From: Guadua angustifolia | Taxonomy: Eukaryota; Streptophyta; Magnoliopsida; Poales; Poaceae | Reading direction: 5' to 3' | Assembly (NCBI GenBank): GCA_036346375.1 | Contig: JAYEVE010000326.1 | Location: 62,001-126,000, forward strand | Length of the DNA stretch: 64,000 bases | Shown: positions 12,063-23,903 of the stretch, in pieces | Layout of the letters: each line of letters starts with the position of its first letter | Position numbering within the stretch: the first letter of the stretch is position 1 | Notes under the pieces: generated by a model | What the model was told of the DNA's origin: nothing | Seen by the model: the letters and a program-made list of their open reading frames with translations, nothing else | Databases searched by the model: none | Position numbers and translations under genes: made by a program

Positions 12063-13880
12063 ATGACATCCGTCCAATTTCAATCCAACGGACACAAATG
12101 TAAAAAACTAACACTCAATAGAACATCCACCTATAACGTACCAAATAGCATTCTGTAAGGCCCTCATTTTTTATAATAAAAATCAACAATGGGTACCATG
12201 TGCGTAACATACTAGTCCCATGATCAGTGGCTAGTACACACATTCACAAATTGATATCACAACCACACACAGACTTTTATTACAACAGCGGAAGCAGGTT
12301 TACATAGTATGTATACAATACCAAAAATAAAATATTGTAGTGGAGACAAACGTCTTGTAGTATACCTTTAACCCATTATCCCCTCAGGCAACTAACAAGG
12401 TGAACCCTAGTAAAATTCATCGTCAAAATCCCCGAATCCTGCGTCAACGAATGTGTGATTGGAGTAATCTGTTTCTTCACCTAAAAATATCAACACTGAC
12501 AAGTTGAGTACTTACGTACTCATAAGACTTTTGCAAAACCTATAATATATGGAGGCCATTTCAACGGAAATGCTTCTATGGTTAATTTGCACAAAACTAA
12601 TTTGAAATGTAAATACAGGATAAATAGATTTCAAATGAAATTTGAATAAAAGCAATTTAATACTAAAAATAACAGAATGTAAGAACAATTAAGTAAAATC
12701 ACAAATCTGGGTATCTTGACCATATGCATGAACCATTTCCCATCAACACATGATAGAAATCAGATTTTATAAAAATAAAAACAACTAACTAGTGCTGGCG
12801 CACCAAGACTCCCATGACCATGGGAACAGCTTTTTGAAAAGTTTTACGCTCTGCAAAGGTGTCATCTTTACCCACAAGAAATGATTCTCCCCTTTTGCCT
12901 GGCCATTAACACACTTCCTTTGGTGTGTCGGCAAGGAGATCATAGCATAGCCATTGCATTACTTAATCCTAATTTTGCACTAGCCCAGGACGAAAACCCA
13001 TACTATGGCAGAAGAACTCAGAGCATAGAAATGATGGAACTTCTCCATAGTATGGCGTACACCATTGTATCAGCAAACGTGACTCCTAACACCTCGGTGT
13101 GGGTGCCCCTCCGAGCAATCCATTAAGAAACAGCTCGTACTACTCCAGCCTACCAATGTGCAAAGCTAGTTTTAAGAAACTTAATGAGTTAAGGCTGTCC
13201 CATACCAGCACTTGTGGTTGTACGATATTTCTTGGGTTTAACGAACACTGAGTTCGGTCCTTAATCTGACACGGGCAATAATCTCCCCCTACACTACGTG
13301 CAAGTCCATGCACCTCCGGCTAATGCCAATAATTGCCCACATCAAAACCATAGTTTTATTTTATCTTTTAATCAAAATACTAATCACAGAGAAATGTCAT
13401 ACCCATCATATTGTTGTGTCCAAAATTTTTAACCATTTCAAAATTTTATATTCTTTTTAGGCATGGCTAAGCATGATATCTAAGTGTGAGGATCCCATGT
13501 TGACATTACCTATTGTCTACCTTAATCTAGGGTTATCAAGGTTCACAATCCATACTAGGTATAACTACTAGTAATCATAAAGTAGCAGTGTATAATGAAC
13601 ATAGCGTATGCAATTAAAACATTTATAAAACTAGGATCAATATGGTCAAAGGGGGTGCTTGCCTTGTTGATTGTCGTCGATGTCGTACTCATGATCATTG
13701 GCAACTAACTCTGATTCGTCGGGTTCTACATGTCGTCTAGCAATAATAACATAGCAAATAACATATTTCAATAAGGCAAAAAGAAGACAGACAGAAAAAA
13801 TTTAATAAATCAATTTCATAAAACAGGCATGGCTTTAGTGCTTGGTTTAGTTTCATGTGTTTATTGATTTATTCATGTAC

Positions 13881-13910
13881 GTGTGTGTGTATATAGACAC
13901 ACACACACAC
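13881..13910. repeat. (GT)n-ATATAG-(AC)n microsatellite palindrome
   Basis: Five GT units, a short ATATAGA spacer, then an AC run. It can form a perfect hairpin. Confidence 0.8.
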
Positions 13911-14800
13911 TTGATTCATCATGCTACGATCATATATCTTTATATTTATAGTTTTAAATTTTTAAGGAATTATGGCCATGGGATTTAACATTGGATTATT
14001 ACTACTTATAAGACAACTTAAATATTTCTTATGGTGAACCCTAAATATTTTTTGCATATTCAGGTTCTTAAGGACTCGAGGAGTCTAACAAAATTTATTT
14101 TATTCAATTTAGAGGTCATCTACAAAAATTCTATGTATGACATATTTTGAATTCTTTCTTTAAATTTGAATTAAAAATTTAAACAGAGTTTAATTTCAAA
14201 ATAGTTTTACATATTCTGAATCTACAGTATTTTATATGAATTTAGAAATTTATTTCATTTCATTTGGACTTAAAATGAGTGAGATATGAGCAAATGAACA
14301 TGCTAAGTTTAGGAAAATGTTGAAAATTGGAAATATGCCGAAATAGGAAAGTACGTTTTTGCGCGAAGAATACACTTTCTGTTTTCAGCTATAATCGGGC
14401 TGAAGCCCTCACACGCAAGGCCTAGATGGCAGAGGCTGGGGTTGTGCTCGTATGCAACTAACGAGTCGGGCCCGCCTGGCAGAGTCACCCCGCGTAGCAC
14501 TTAGTGGCTGACAACGGGGTCCGCTCGGTTAGTGTGTCACGCTACGCAGGAGGATGGCAAGCGGGACCCACCTGTCGGTGACCCAGAACAGAGAGCGACA
14601 CGTCCGAGCTCGCTGACGGTGAACTACGGCCGGTGAGATGGAATGGGTACCACTACAAGGTTCAGGAGGTCCACACGCACCTAGGGGTGATGTTCTTAGC
14701 TTCTGGTGTCAAAGAAAAATGCCGCGCCACCGTATAGGGGTGGCGGTGACCATGGCCGACCAGTGGCGCAGCTAGGACAGGGATTTTCTAGCTTCATTTT

Positions 14801-16590
14801 TGTAATACCACAAAAAAAAACTCTTTTACTAGGGTTTTCGGCCGAAAATGATTCCATCTTTGTGATTCAAGGTTTTTCTTTGCTTGTTTCGGGAGAAGCT
14901 ATTTATCGTCGTGCAGCCGAAGCTTTTGTTAAAGGTTTTGGTTATTTGCCCCAGTTTCTCGGTTGAGGTTTTTACCGAGCCGTTCAGTTTGCGGCATGTT
15001 GTCGATTCTGACAATTTCCATTTCGCTCGAAGAATTTTAAATTTGTTGGTTCCCTCTAAGGGTTTAAAGTGGATTTTGGAAGTCTTTGGGGGGGGTCTTC
15101 ATATATTTTCCCTAACCTAAAAGCCCACCAACCACAAGAAAAGAAAAAAAGAAGCCAGTCTTTTGTTTTGCTCCCGACCTCGTCTTGGCTCCTTCGACTC
15201 AGCGCCGCCCCTCCCGACTCAAGCATTGGCGCAGCCCTGGCCTCCTCCCGTCGGTGCCTCCTCGATTCCGCCTCCTTTCCCTCCTTGGCGAAGCTTCCTT
15301 GGCGCCTACTCCCTAGCAAAGCTTCCCGGCGCCTCTTGCTTCGGTCGGCAGCGGCCTTTCTTTGCTCCCGACAGTTTGTTCCAGTGCTACTCCTCGATCG
15401 GCTAGCAATGCCTGCGGCTCCCCCAAAATCCCTAGGTCTGCTCCTCGGATCGGTGGCTCGGCCAGCCTCGGCCTGCTCGGCCATCTCCTCCGTGGCGCCT
15501 CCTCCACCTCTCCCCACCTCCTCCTTGCCTCCTTGTGGTGAGAGCTCAAGCAATTGAAAATTTGGGGTACTTGATTTCCTTGTGCATGCTAGGTGTTTGA
15601 TAAAATGCCTAGAAGGTTTAGATTTTGGTATCGCAGTGTTTTAAGTGTGCAAGGTTGAGAAATGGGATTGGAATCAGAATCGGCGCATTGCTAAATTTTA
15701 TGCATTCCTCCCATCTCTTGCTATTGATTGTGCCTTTAAGTTAATCATCGGGCTATTAATCAAGCATAGCTTCTATGTTCGTGATTAGTGTTGTTGTGCG
15801 ATAGATGAGCCTTTCTATGGGGTTCGAAATGTGGATATGCAGGTAGTGAGTAAAATATATAGTTATGCGGTTTGTGCATTATTATTGGAATGGAGCTTAG
15901 AAAGTGTACTAAGTCCATTAACTTGATATGTGTGCGATTTCATGCATGCTTGTCTTTGTGTCGATGATTCAGGTGTACCGATATTGCTTCTGTCTGTTTG
16001 AGTGGATGTCCTCCTTTCTAGGAAGGTCATGCGAAATTTTGAACTTTCTTGACTTAGTTTTCACCGGTTTTAGAGTTAGCGATTGTTTTTAGACAATTCT
16101 GTTGAGTTGTCATTGAGTATTTAGAGTTTTGGGTAGCATTCGCGGTGCGATTGGCGCCGGGGGGTTACAATTTTCACTGCTTTTAGCATCAACACATCAC
16201 AGAGTTTTCGTTTTGCTATTTCTTCAAGGAAATGAACAAGGAAATCAGGTTCTCACCGTGCGAGGCGGCAGTGACAGAAAAAGGCACTGTGCGTGGCTCG
16301 GCGGAGAAGATGAGCTCGATTTGAAGGCAAAGAAGGGTACTAGATGCTACGAGGATGCTTCGGGTCAGTTGGTTCAGTGTGTGGTTCATTGTAGTGGCTT
16401 AATTGGCTTTTTCCCCAAATTTGGGTTTTCGCTGGACTTGGAGAAGAAGGTGAGGCTGAAGTGGTTTTTCTAGTTCTGGGTAGAAGAGAGGAGTGTGAGG
16501 TGCTAGCAGAGGCTTTAAAAGCACTTAAATAGGCGATGAAGTCGGCTATTTACAGTGTCTGAACCGAGTTCAAGTTGAGGCTGTCTTGGC
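14801..16590 (+). other. GC-rich block of opposite polarity inside the solo LTR
   Basis: The surrounding LTR reads on the minus strand (its GC-rich leader is purine-rich on the plus strand at 14390-14760 and 16600-16850). The stretch 15120-15540 between them is pyrimidine-rich on the plus strand. It may begin at TGTAATACCACAAAA (14801), which resembles an LTR start; the right limit is a guess. Frames of about 160 codons exist on both strands (15069-15557 plus, 15056-15553 minus), and 16129-16473 plus, but none has a recognisable domain. I do not call a gene. Confidence 0.35.
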
Positions 16591-17697
16591 AGTGAGATTA
16601 CTCAGGATTTTTCAAGTAGAGCGGGCCTCGATGGTCGAGGTGGCTTCGTGGCAGGATGACTCAGTGGCGTCGACCTTAGGCGGGGTGTTGCGGGGCGAAA
16701 GGTGACAAGGAACGGAGGCGGTGCCTCACTGGTTTGGTTGGTGCGAGAGAGAACGGAGAGGAGAGGAAGAACGGAGAAGAAACGGGAGTCTGCAGCTAAT
16801 GTGTGGGGCTTCGCTGGCAGTGAGGAGGTTGGCAGCACTGTCGGCTAGGCCTGCTCAAAACGTCGGTCCCACCTGTAAGCCACAGAAACGAGATAGCACA
16901 GTAAATGTTCTAGATAGGGCCAAGTTAATCAGATGGATTCAGACAGCAAACTGATTGCATATTTTATGGAAATTTTTACTTAGGTCGGCAAGGTAAAGAT
17001 AAGTCAACAGTAAAATTTTCAAGAAAAACTATGGGTATAAATTTTACTAAAATTCTGACAATGCATTTTCTAGATTTTTGTCTATTCTATTTTATATTTA
17101 ATTGATGATCAAAATGATTTTATTATTTTATGAAAATTTTTATAAAGATTTTTAATAGTATTATTCATGTTATGCAAAATTTTCATGATTTTATTTTTTA
17201 TATTTAATTTCTAAAAATTCTGACATTACCATTTTCAGTTTTATTTGTTTTCTATTTTTGAATTTCTAAAAGCCACAAATGTAGGTTTTAATTTTTGATA
17301 TTTTTACCAGAGATAGATAAGGATCTCAGATCAACAAGATAAAAATATCATAGTCAAATCTTCACTGGACATTTCCCCATAAATCTGACATAACAGGATT
17401 AGATTTCTTTTTCCACCATTTATCACATGATCTTCTTTTATTTTTAATTTCTGATATTATCCCAAACACCATCATTATGGTTCTGGATGAATCAAGCATT
17501 TAAATATGATTTTTTCTAATTTGTTGTTTTTACCTTTTTACTTTTACCATTTTACCATACCTCATTTTGAATTTCTTTAATAAGCAAAAGCCAAAATAAT
17601 TTATAAAAATTCAAGAAAAGTCAGTAAATACAGGAATAATGCATGCAAAATATTTTGAATTTTCATTTCTCATTTTATTAAATTTCAAGCTGTTACT

Positions 17698-18335
17698 CAT
17701 TCCATGTCCATGAAACATGCATATAGAACAATCTACATGTTTCTATATAACAATGAACTTGATGATACAAATTGATCAACACTAAATTACAAACAGAGAT
17801 CGAATAGAATTACTGCAACAGTGTGCGGGCACAACCCTAGTACTCTGAGTTTTCGATGTTGATGTTACCATGGAGTTTACTGTCGTATGATGTGATTTTC
17901 TTCCAAAAGGTGCTTCTATGTATCATTATTTAATTAAAAGCTACATAACTATTAAAATATGAATGAAGAGTAGATAGTGATTACTTATACTTTTGTTTAT
18001 TTTAAGATTTATGTAACTTGCACTAGAAGGGTGACGTACGAAGAACTACTCTTTTCTCCCAGATGTACAACTTAGGGTTGGGTAGATCGTAATAGTAAAA
18101 ATAAGGGTGATATTTACTGTTTCTTAATACTGATGCGTTCATGAAGTGGAAGGATAGCAGAAGTGCAGAACGATTTGACCTGATACTACTAAAAATCTAG
18201 CTCGCAAACATGGACCTCCAAAAGTATATAGCTACGTTTGCAACACCGTAGCAAGTAGCAGCTAGCTCAGGCATATTCTAATTCCAAACTATATATGATT
18301 ATCTATAATTTGAACGGTCACTCGCTAAGTCAAAA
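17698..18335. other. Intergenic sequence, no gene seen
   Basis: AT-rich sequence without recognisable termini, genes or RNA. Confidence 0.5.
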
Positions 18336-18704
18336 GCAAGTTGGTTTCACCACCGGCATGTATGGTAGACATGCAGTTAATTACTTGAAAGGCATGCCTA
18401 TGTCTATTACGTGTAGAGATAGTTACTGGCCCTGTGGAAAATTTGTATTCGGAAAAATCGTTGACAGGTGACTAGCAATGTGAGCCATGTGGCAATTCAC
18501 CGCTCCGGCCATCGAAGAAGCAAATTGGTTTCACCACCGGCATGTACTGGTAGACAGTTAATTACTTGAAAGGCATGCCTATTTATGTCTATTACGTGCA
18601 GAGATAGTTACTGGCCGTGTGGAAATTTTGTACTAGGAAAAATCGTTGACAGGCGACTAGCAATGTGGGCCATGTGGCAATTCATGCGCCGGCCATCGAA
18701 GAAG
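18336..18704 (+). repeat. Direct tandem duplication, two units of about 185 bp
   Basis: Units 18336-18519 and 18520-18704 share TTGGTTTCACCACCGGCATG, TTACTTGAAAGGCATGCCTA, AAAAATCGTTGACAGG and GGCCATCGAAGAAGC in order, with scattered substitutions and small indels. Non-coding. Confidence 0.85.
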
Positions 18705-18965
18705 CTTTAGCCTGTTTAGTCTCGTACACACATTTTTTTTATCTTATTCATGATGAAATTACAAACGTAACCTCTTTCTCAACTACAGAAACGCCGTAGA
18801 TGACAGTGCATCTTACCTACCGTGCTCTCCAACTGCAGTAGTTCGCTGGCACCGTAGCTCTCCTCCTACCGAGATAAGCAGGTATTTGTCACAGTACCCG
18901 AGCTCGGCAAGAGGGAAGCTGTGACCTACTATGGTAGAGAAGTGCCACTACTACAAAAGGGGCTA

Positions 18966-19290
18966 TATTAGACACATCATCACAGACGGTTTTAGGCACA
19001 AACCGTCTGTGATGTGTTTAAGGTACATTGCAGACAATTTATAGTTGAAACCGTCTGCGATGTATGATTATCACAAACGGTTTCATCAACGAACCGTCTG
19101 TGATGAAAGCGAGAAGTTCACAGTCGGTTTATGGATAAAACCGGCTGTGACGAGAGAAATATCATAGACAGTTTTATCGACAAACCGACTACGATGATAG
19201 GTATAAGTTCACAGACGGTTTGTGGATAAAACAATCTGTGATATTGCTCTCATCACAGATGTGTTTATCCACGAACTGTCTGTGATGGTC
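18966..19290. repeat. Left subterminal repeats of the CACTA element
   Basis: Repeated TCACAGACGG-type motifs in inverted pairs separated by short AT spacers. In characterised En/Spm elements such subterminal motifs bind the TnpA-class protein; here that role is inferred. Confidence 0.8.
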
Positions 19291-19487
19291 AATTGAAAAC
19301 AGTAAACGCGCGAAACATGCCTTACAAAAAAGACTATTGGATTGAGAACTAGATTGCATTATATATATAAGAAGAAACATTACAAAAGTCTTTGATGATT
19401 AATTGAGAACTAGATTGCATTATATATATGAGAAGAAGCATTACAAAAGACTACATACAAAAGTACTACTCTAACTAAAAAAGACTA

Positions 19488-19967
19488 CTAGTCGTCGCCA
19501 GAGTAGTCGTCGTCGGAGTTGGTGGAGTCCTCGCTGTGGCCGTCCAGGACCTCGCTCGAGCCGACTTGGTTTGGGTCATCCTCCAGCTCCCAACCGTCAC
19601 GATATCCCTCCGACAAGTCGTAGCTATCGTCATCGTCGGAGGAGGACGGTGGCAGGCGCTTCTGCCCGACGCGGCTGGAGGTGGAGGCGACCGGAGGGGT
19701 GCTGCCCTGCACGATTGGAGGCGGAGGCACCAAGTAGTGGGCAGCCGGTGGATCCATGGAGATGGCACCGCAGCCATTGCCCTTGAGGCAGCCACGGTCA
19801 GTCGGAGGTGCAATCGAAGGTGGCGATGTGGCGGAGGGTTTGTAGGCGGTCTTCTTTGGAAGCGAGCATTCGTCGGGGGGGGGGGATTGGAGCTGTTGGA
19901 GGGCTTTTTGGTTTTTGGGTTGCTCATGGCGGTGGCGGCGGAGGGGATATTTTGTGCTGATGATCAA
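19488..19967 (-). CDS. Hypothetical 159-residue frame inside the CACTA element
   Basis: The frame has a proline-rich first half (PPPDECSLPKK, PPPPIVQG) and an acidic serine/aspartate-rich end (SSSDDDDSYDLSEGY, DDDYSGDD). It resembles no domain I know. An overlapping 150-codon frame (19475-19927 minus) and a 145-codon frame on the plus strand also exist, so the GC-rich composition alone could explain all of them. It lies between two clusters of subterminal repeats and antisense to the transposase. It may be a captured host fragment or an element ORF; I cannot tell which, and expression is unknown. Confidence 0.3.
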   Translation of the reverse strand: MIISTKYPLRRHRHEQPKNQKALQQLQSPPPDECSLPKKTAYKPSATSPPSIAPPTDRGCLKGNGCGAISMDPPAAHYLVPPPPIVQGSTPPVASTSSRVGQKRLPPSSSDDDDSYDLSEGYRDGWELEDDPNQVGSSEVLDGHSEDSTNSDDDYSGDD

Positions 19968-20138
19968 GTATAGAGACGGTCGATATGCCTCGATCTATTC
20001 TTATAAGAGCGGAATTGCATTAGGGAAACGTAACGCTGCCTAGAATTAATGATCTGCATTAGAGAAATGAAATGCCATCTGCATTGGGAAGACGAAACGA
20101 TGAACTGGAAAGACTGCGCGCGTCTGCATTGGGAAGAC

Positions 20139-20400
20139 GAAGGAACATCACGGATGGTTTGTAGATAAAACCGTCTGTGATGACTTCATCGCAGACGGTT
20201 TTATCTATAAACCGTCCGTGATGTGAAGTGACAACACAGACGGTTTGTGGATAAAACTGTCTGCGATTACATCACATAGAAAATGGTTTTATCTACAAAC
20301 CGTCTGTGATATGATAACATCACAAACGGTTTTATCCACAAACCATCTGCAATGTCATCACATCACAGATGGTGTGTAGATAAAACCGTCTGTGATGATA
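20139..20400. repeat. Internal cluster of CACTA subterminal-type repeats
   Basis: A further run of the GCAGACGGTTTTATC and ACCGTCTGTGATG motif pairs, about 1.2 kb from the left end and just before the transposase frame. Its position suggests an internal duplication of the left end, or a nested related element that lost its CACTA termini. Confidence 0.7.
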
Positions 20401-20882
20401 TATGTTAACTGTAAAAGATAGAGAGCCTAGACTGCCTCTGTATTTTTAGGTTTTCCTAGATATTTCTGAGGTGGCTGCAATTGAGAGGCATTCTGGTGAA
20501 AGAGACCGTAGATTTGGAAAATTAATTGCAGATCCTTGTGCTCTAGGTTATCTAAGGTTAGTAATTGCTTCTAATCTGAATTGGTCCAAATTTACATTAT
20601 ATTTAATATCTATCTTGGTGAAAAGGGAAATGAAGCTGATTAATTTGTTCTCTATGATGTAAAGTAGATACAATTACTATACCCTGTGCAGATCTATTTG
20701 TACTTTTTGATCTAAATCAGTAGTTGGTTCTTACATGCGTATACATTCATTTTTTTTATGTTAGGAGCTATATAGGTTAATCGGCAAGTAGAAATTTAGC
20801 CTATATATAGCACACGTGCGCATGAGCACTCCTAGAGTACTTAATTTGTCGTTTAATACCTATTGTTACATATGTAGCATAG

Positions 20883-21941
20883 ATGGACCGAAGTTGGATG
20901 TACATTGAGAATCGTGCGAGCGCCGAGTACATTAATGGTGTCTCTGATTTTAGAAGAGCTACAAAGGAAGATATGTCGAACAAGGGGGTGAAATTTATGT
21001 CTTGTCCATGCATTGACTGTGAGAATCTCTAGATATTTTGAAATCCAGTGTAGATTGAAGCACACTTAATTCTAGGGGTTTCAAAAGAGCGTATATATGT
21101 TGGACCAGTCACGGTGAAGAGCAGATTACGTAGGGACCAAGTAGTACTACCATCGTGGACGAAATCGACGATACTCTGGATATCGTCAACGAAGTCAATG
21201 ATACTTCGGATGATATCAACTATACCTTCAATGACAATCTGGATCAGATGCTACGGGATGCAGAAGGGAACTGTGATGAGCGGGAGTATGTAAAATTCCG
21301 GGGCTTGATGGACGACTCGGAGAAACCTTTGTTCCCGGTTTGCAAGTCCAAATACACAAGGTTGTCGTCCATGCTGGAACTGCTGAAATTAAAGGCAAGC
21401 AACGGTTGGTCCGACAAGAGTTTCGTGGCACTGTTAGGTCTGTTAGCGGATATGCTTCCAGAGGGAAACGAGTTGCCGACAACCACCTACAAAGCCAAAA
21501 AGATTCTTTGTCCCTTGGGAATGGAAGTAGAAAGAATACATGTCCGTCTGAATGACTGTATCTTATACCACAAACAGTACGCAAACTTGCATGTATGTCC
21601 GGTGTGCAATGCATCCCGGTACAAGCGTAAAGATAGATCGGATGATGACGACGAGGGCATGGAGGTGAAGAAAGGACCTCTCGGTAAGGTGGCGTGGTAT
21701 TTGCCTATAATTCCCCATTTGAAGCGTTTGTTTGTGAACCCAAAAGAGGTAAAATTGCTTTGATGGCACTCGGATGAGCGTAAGAACGATGGAATGATTA
21801 GGCACCCTGCTGATTCGATGCATTAGAGAAACATCGATAGGAGGTTTGAAGAATTCGCAGTGGATTCGAGGAATATAAGGTTCGGATTGAGTACAGATAG
21901 AATGAATCCTTTTGGTAACATGAGCAGCCATCATAGCACTT
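20883..21941 (+). pseudogene. Truncated TNP2-type CACTA transposase
   Basis: The first frame starts MDRSWMYIENRASAEYINGV and runs to CPCIDCENL, the usual N-terminus of grass TNP2 proteins with its cysteine motif, then meets a stop at 21030. A shifted frame continues with AHLILRGFKRAYICWTSHGE. The main frame at 21155-21763 has NGWSDKSFVALLGLLADMLPEG, KAKKILCPLG and CPVCNASRYK. A further stretch to 21941 ends NPFGNMSSHHST after a stop at a position usually occupied by tryptophan. TNP2 homologues continue for several hundred residues through the catalytic Transposase_21 region, which is absent. At least two frame changes plus a 3' truncation make it inactive. Confidence 0.85.
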
Positions 21942-22095
21942 AAAGCCAACTTGTTCGATCTGTACAACCTCAAAGCGCTCGACGCCTCACTCCTAAGATG
22001 CTGGACAATGTAAGTGTGTGCAATCACCGTCTACATTTCTGACGCACCGATAAATGTCATATATATATTATCCTTGATTTTGTATATGTAGATAC

Positions 22096-22922
22096 ATGAT
22101 CCAGGAAGCAATAACAAGAAAACAACCGCTGGGTTTCGCTGACCCACACATAATGTCTAAGCAAACCATGGACGAAAATAAAGAATTCGTCCATGAGTAT
22201 GTGGAAAAAGTACTGCTGGCTCATTCTGATAAAAAAATTCACTTTTACCTTATAACCCAGGGTAAGTGCTTCGTCCAGATGCTATACTCGTTGATTTCTA
22301 TTATATATCTCCGAAGTTAGGTTTAGTGACCATGACGACATACCTGCGTAGGTATCACTGGGTTCTACTTGTAATTATATCGAAACAGAACCGGTAATTT
22401 ATCTTAATTCCAAAAGGGCGGCACCCACAATTTGAAACCTATCAGAGATTTTCTCGACACGTCATTCAGTGTCTACAAATCGAGGGGAGGGCTACACAAG
22501 AAGGGTCCAGCCACTCTAAAGCATACTTTTAACTTTTCAGTATCCGATAATATGCAATAATCCTTCATACTCCATTATAATACCTTCGGAACTAATTAAG
22601 CTATTATATTTTGGCAGTGCCACCAGCAACCAATGGGCACTGACCTATGTGGATTCTATATTTGCCACAATATGGCACTCCTCCTTGGTTCCCAGCAGAC
22701 TAATATCATCTAGGTTTGTCAATCTTGCAATAAATGTCTCCACTTACTAATTTATATACACGCGAGACTTTACTTTTCTCATTGACCGGCTTGGCAATAC
22801 GCTAAATCTACATTGGAACAGGCTGACATTCTAACTATTCGAGGACAGCTCTATGCCTTCTTGCTGTGTGAGGTCTTAAATCCAAAGGGTAGATGCTACT
22901 CAGAGCTCAAACATGAGTTGTG
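22096..22922 (+). pseudogene. Degenerate Ulp1-like C48 cysteine peptidase carried by the CACTA element
   Basis: The first exon has GFADPHIMSKQTMDENKEFV and EYVEKVLLAHSD. After a +1 shift at an A-run near 22230 it reads LPYNPG up to a GTAAGT donor at 22262. Across that intron, at 22352, the frame resumes YHWVLLVII, with a candidate catalytic histidine codon at 22356-22358. Next come VIYLNSK, where C48 peptidases usually have aspartate in place of this asparagine, and then QQPMGTDLCGFYICHNMALL with a candidate nucleophile cysteine at 22648-22650. The C-terminal part, ADILTIRGQLYAFLL, ends at 22922. Ulp1-like domains are often found as passengers in plant MULE and CACTA elements. Frame breaks and the asparagine argue against activity. 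Confidence 0.7.
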
Positions 22923-23254
22923 AATTTGTTACTTACCGTACATTCAGATTAATTTGTTAACCTTATGATGTGAATTTTTCATTTTTACTTCTAAATCCAA
23001 TTGGTTAGTACATATGTCTGTTGATTTCTGAAATGGATGCGCTGTAAATATGTTGTAATGTGCGATCTGAGCTGATTTATGAAATGGATGCGCTGTATGT
23101 TGTGTAACATGTGATTGAAGTATATTTTTTAAATTTATGTCATAATAATATGCTGGTCATGCTATGTACTGTCTTTTATTTCAGAGGGCATGGCTAGCAA
23201 TTTCTGAGGCTAGCCCATATATTAAAATTTAGTAAAAAAAAAAAGAAAATCAAC

Positions 23255-23630
23255 ATCATAGACGGTTCTAACAAAGAACCGTTTGTGAATAGACACAAAT
23301 CACAGATGGTTCCACTGCGGCACTGTCTGTGATGAGGGCATCATCACAGATGATTTCAAATTAGAATTATCTGTGATATATGCCTCTTCACAGACGGTTC
23401 TTGCTTAAAACCGTCTGGGATAAACCTATCATCACAAACGGTTCGTAAGTGGAACCGTTTGAAATGATACCACATCACAGACGGTTCTAAATTAGAACCG
23501 TCTGTGATGAGCTTTTTCACAGACGATTGGAAAACTGTTTGTAATGACTCTTTGTTATCACTGAAACTTGCTTACAGATGGTTCACAAAATTGTCTGTGA
23601 TGAGGTTTCTGAACCGTCTGTGACGAGCTT
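23255..23630. repeat. Right subterminal repeats of the CACTA element
   Basis: Alternating CACAGACGGTTC and GAACCGTCTGTGATG motifs run up to the right terminal repeat. Confidence 0.85.
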
Positions 23631-23903
23631 TTGTGTAGTAGTGTGCGGTAGGAGATACGTGTTTTGCGCCAGTATTTCTGTGGTCGAGAAGATAGCTAGA
23701 TTTGCAATTTTACTTAGAAAGAGGACAAAAAATGAAAAAAATGAAGGGGACAAAATACACGCAGGTGTTCTGGAAAAAGAGTGATTCTCCGTAGTCCCGG
23801 TCATCAATCTTGAACAATGGGGGCACGTTCGCTCTAGGTGACTTTGCGCCGTAGAATCTGTGTTCCCATGCTTGTCGCTCCTCAGCCAAGCTGCACTCAC
23901 AAC

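Larger units (their letters stand above)
12154..17697 (-). repeat. Probable solo gypsy LTR on the minus strand, with a nested block
   Basis: The reverse complement of 14140-14370 closely resembles 35220-35465 in LTR-B. The left end read on the minus strand (GTGTGTGGTTGTGAT, then a TAGCCACTGATC-like stretch, ending CCTTACA) matches the 3' end of the long LTRs at 42400-42525. The far end near 17691-17697 resembles a degraded TGTAAC start. No internal retroelement sequence adjoins either end, so a solo LTR is likeliest. The ends are not exact and I found no matching target duplication. Confidence 0.55.
18946..23643 (+). mobile_element. CACTA (En/Spm) DNA transposon, about 4.7 kb, defective
   Basis: The left end is CACTACTACAAAAGGGG and the right end read in reverse is CACTACTACACAAAAG. 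The 3-bp target duplication TGC flanks both ends (18943-18945 and 23644-23646), as expected of the superfamily. Both ends carry clusters of the subterminal motif CACAGACGGTTT in direct and inverted pairs. The interior holds a truncated TNP2 transposase (20883-21941), a degenerate Ulp1-like peptidase (22096-22922) and a minus-strand acidic frame (19488-19967). The core transposase domain is missing, so it cannot move by itself. Confidence 0.92.

Noticed and set aside
15056..15557. Overlapping 160-codon frames on both strands
   Set aside because: Both are products of GC-rich composition within an LTR leader-like block; neither shows a domain, and a frame of this size appears on both strands.
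19001..20400. CRISPR-like spaced repeats
   Set aside because: The repeated CACAGACGGTTT motifs are the subterminal repeats of a CACTA transposon in a plant genome; spacing is irregular and motifs alternate in orientation.
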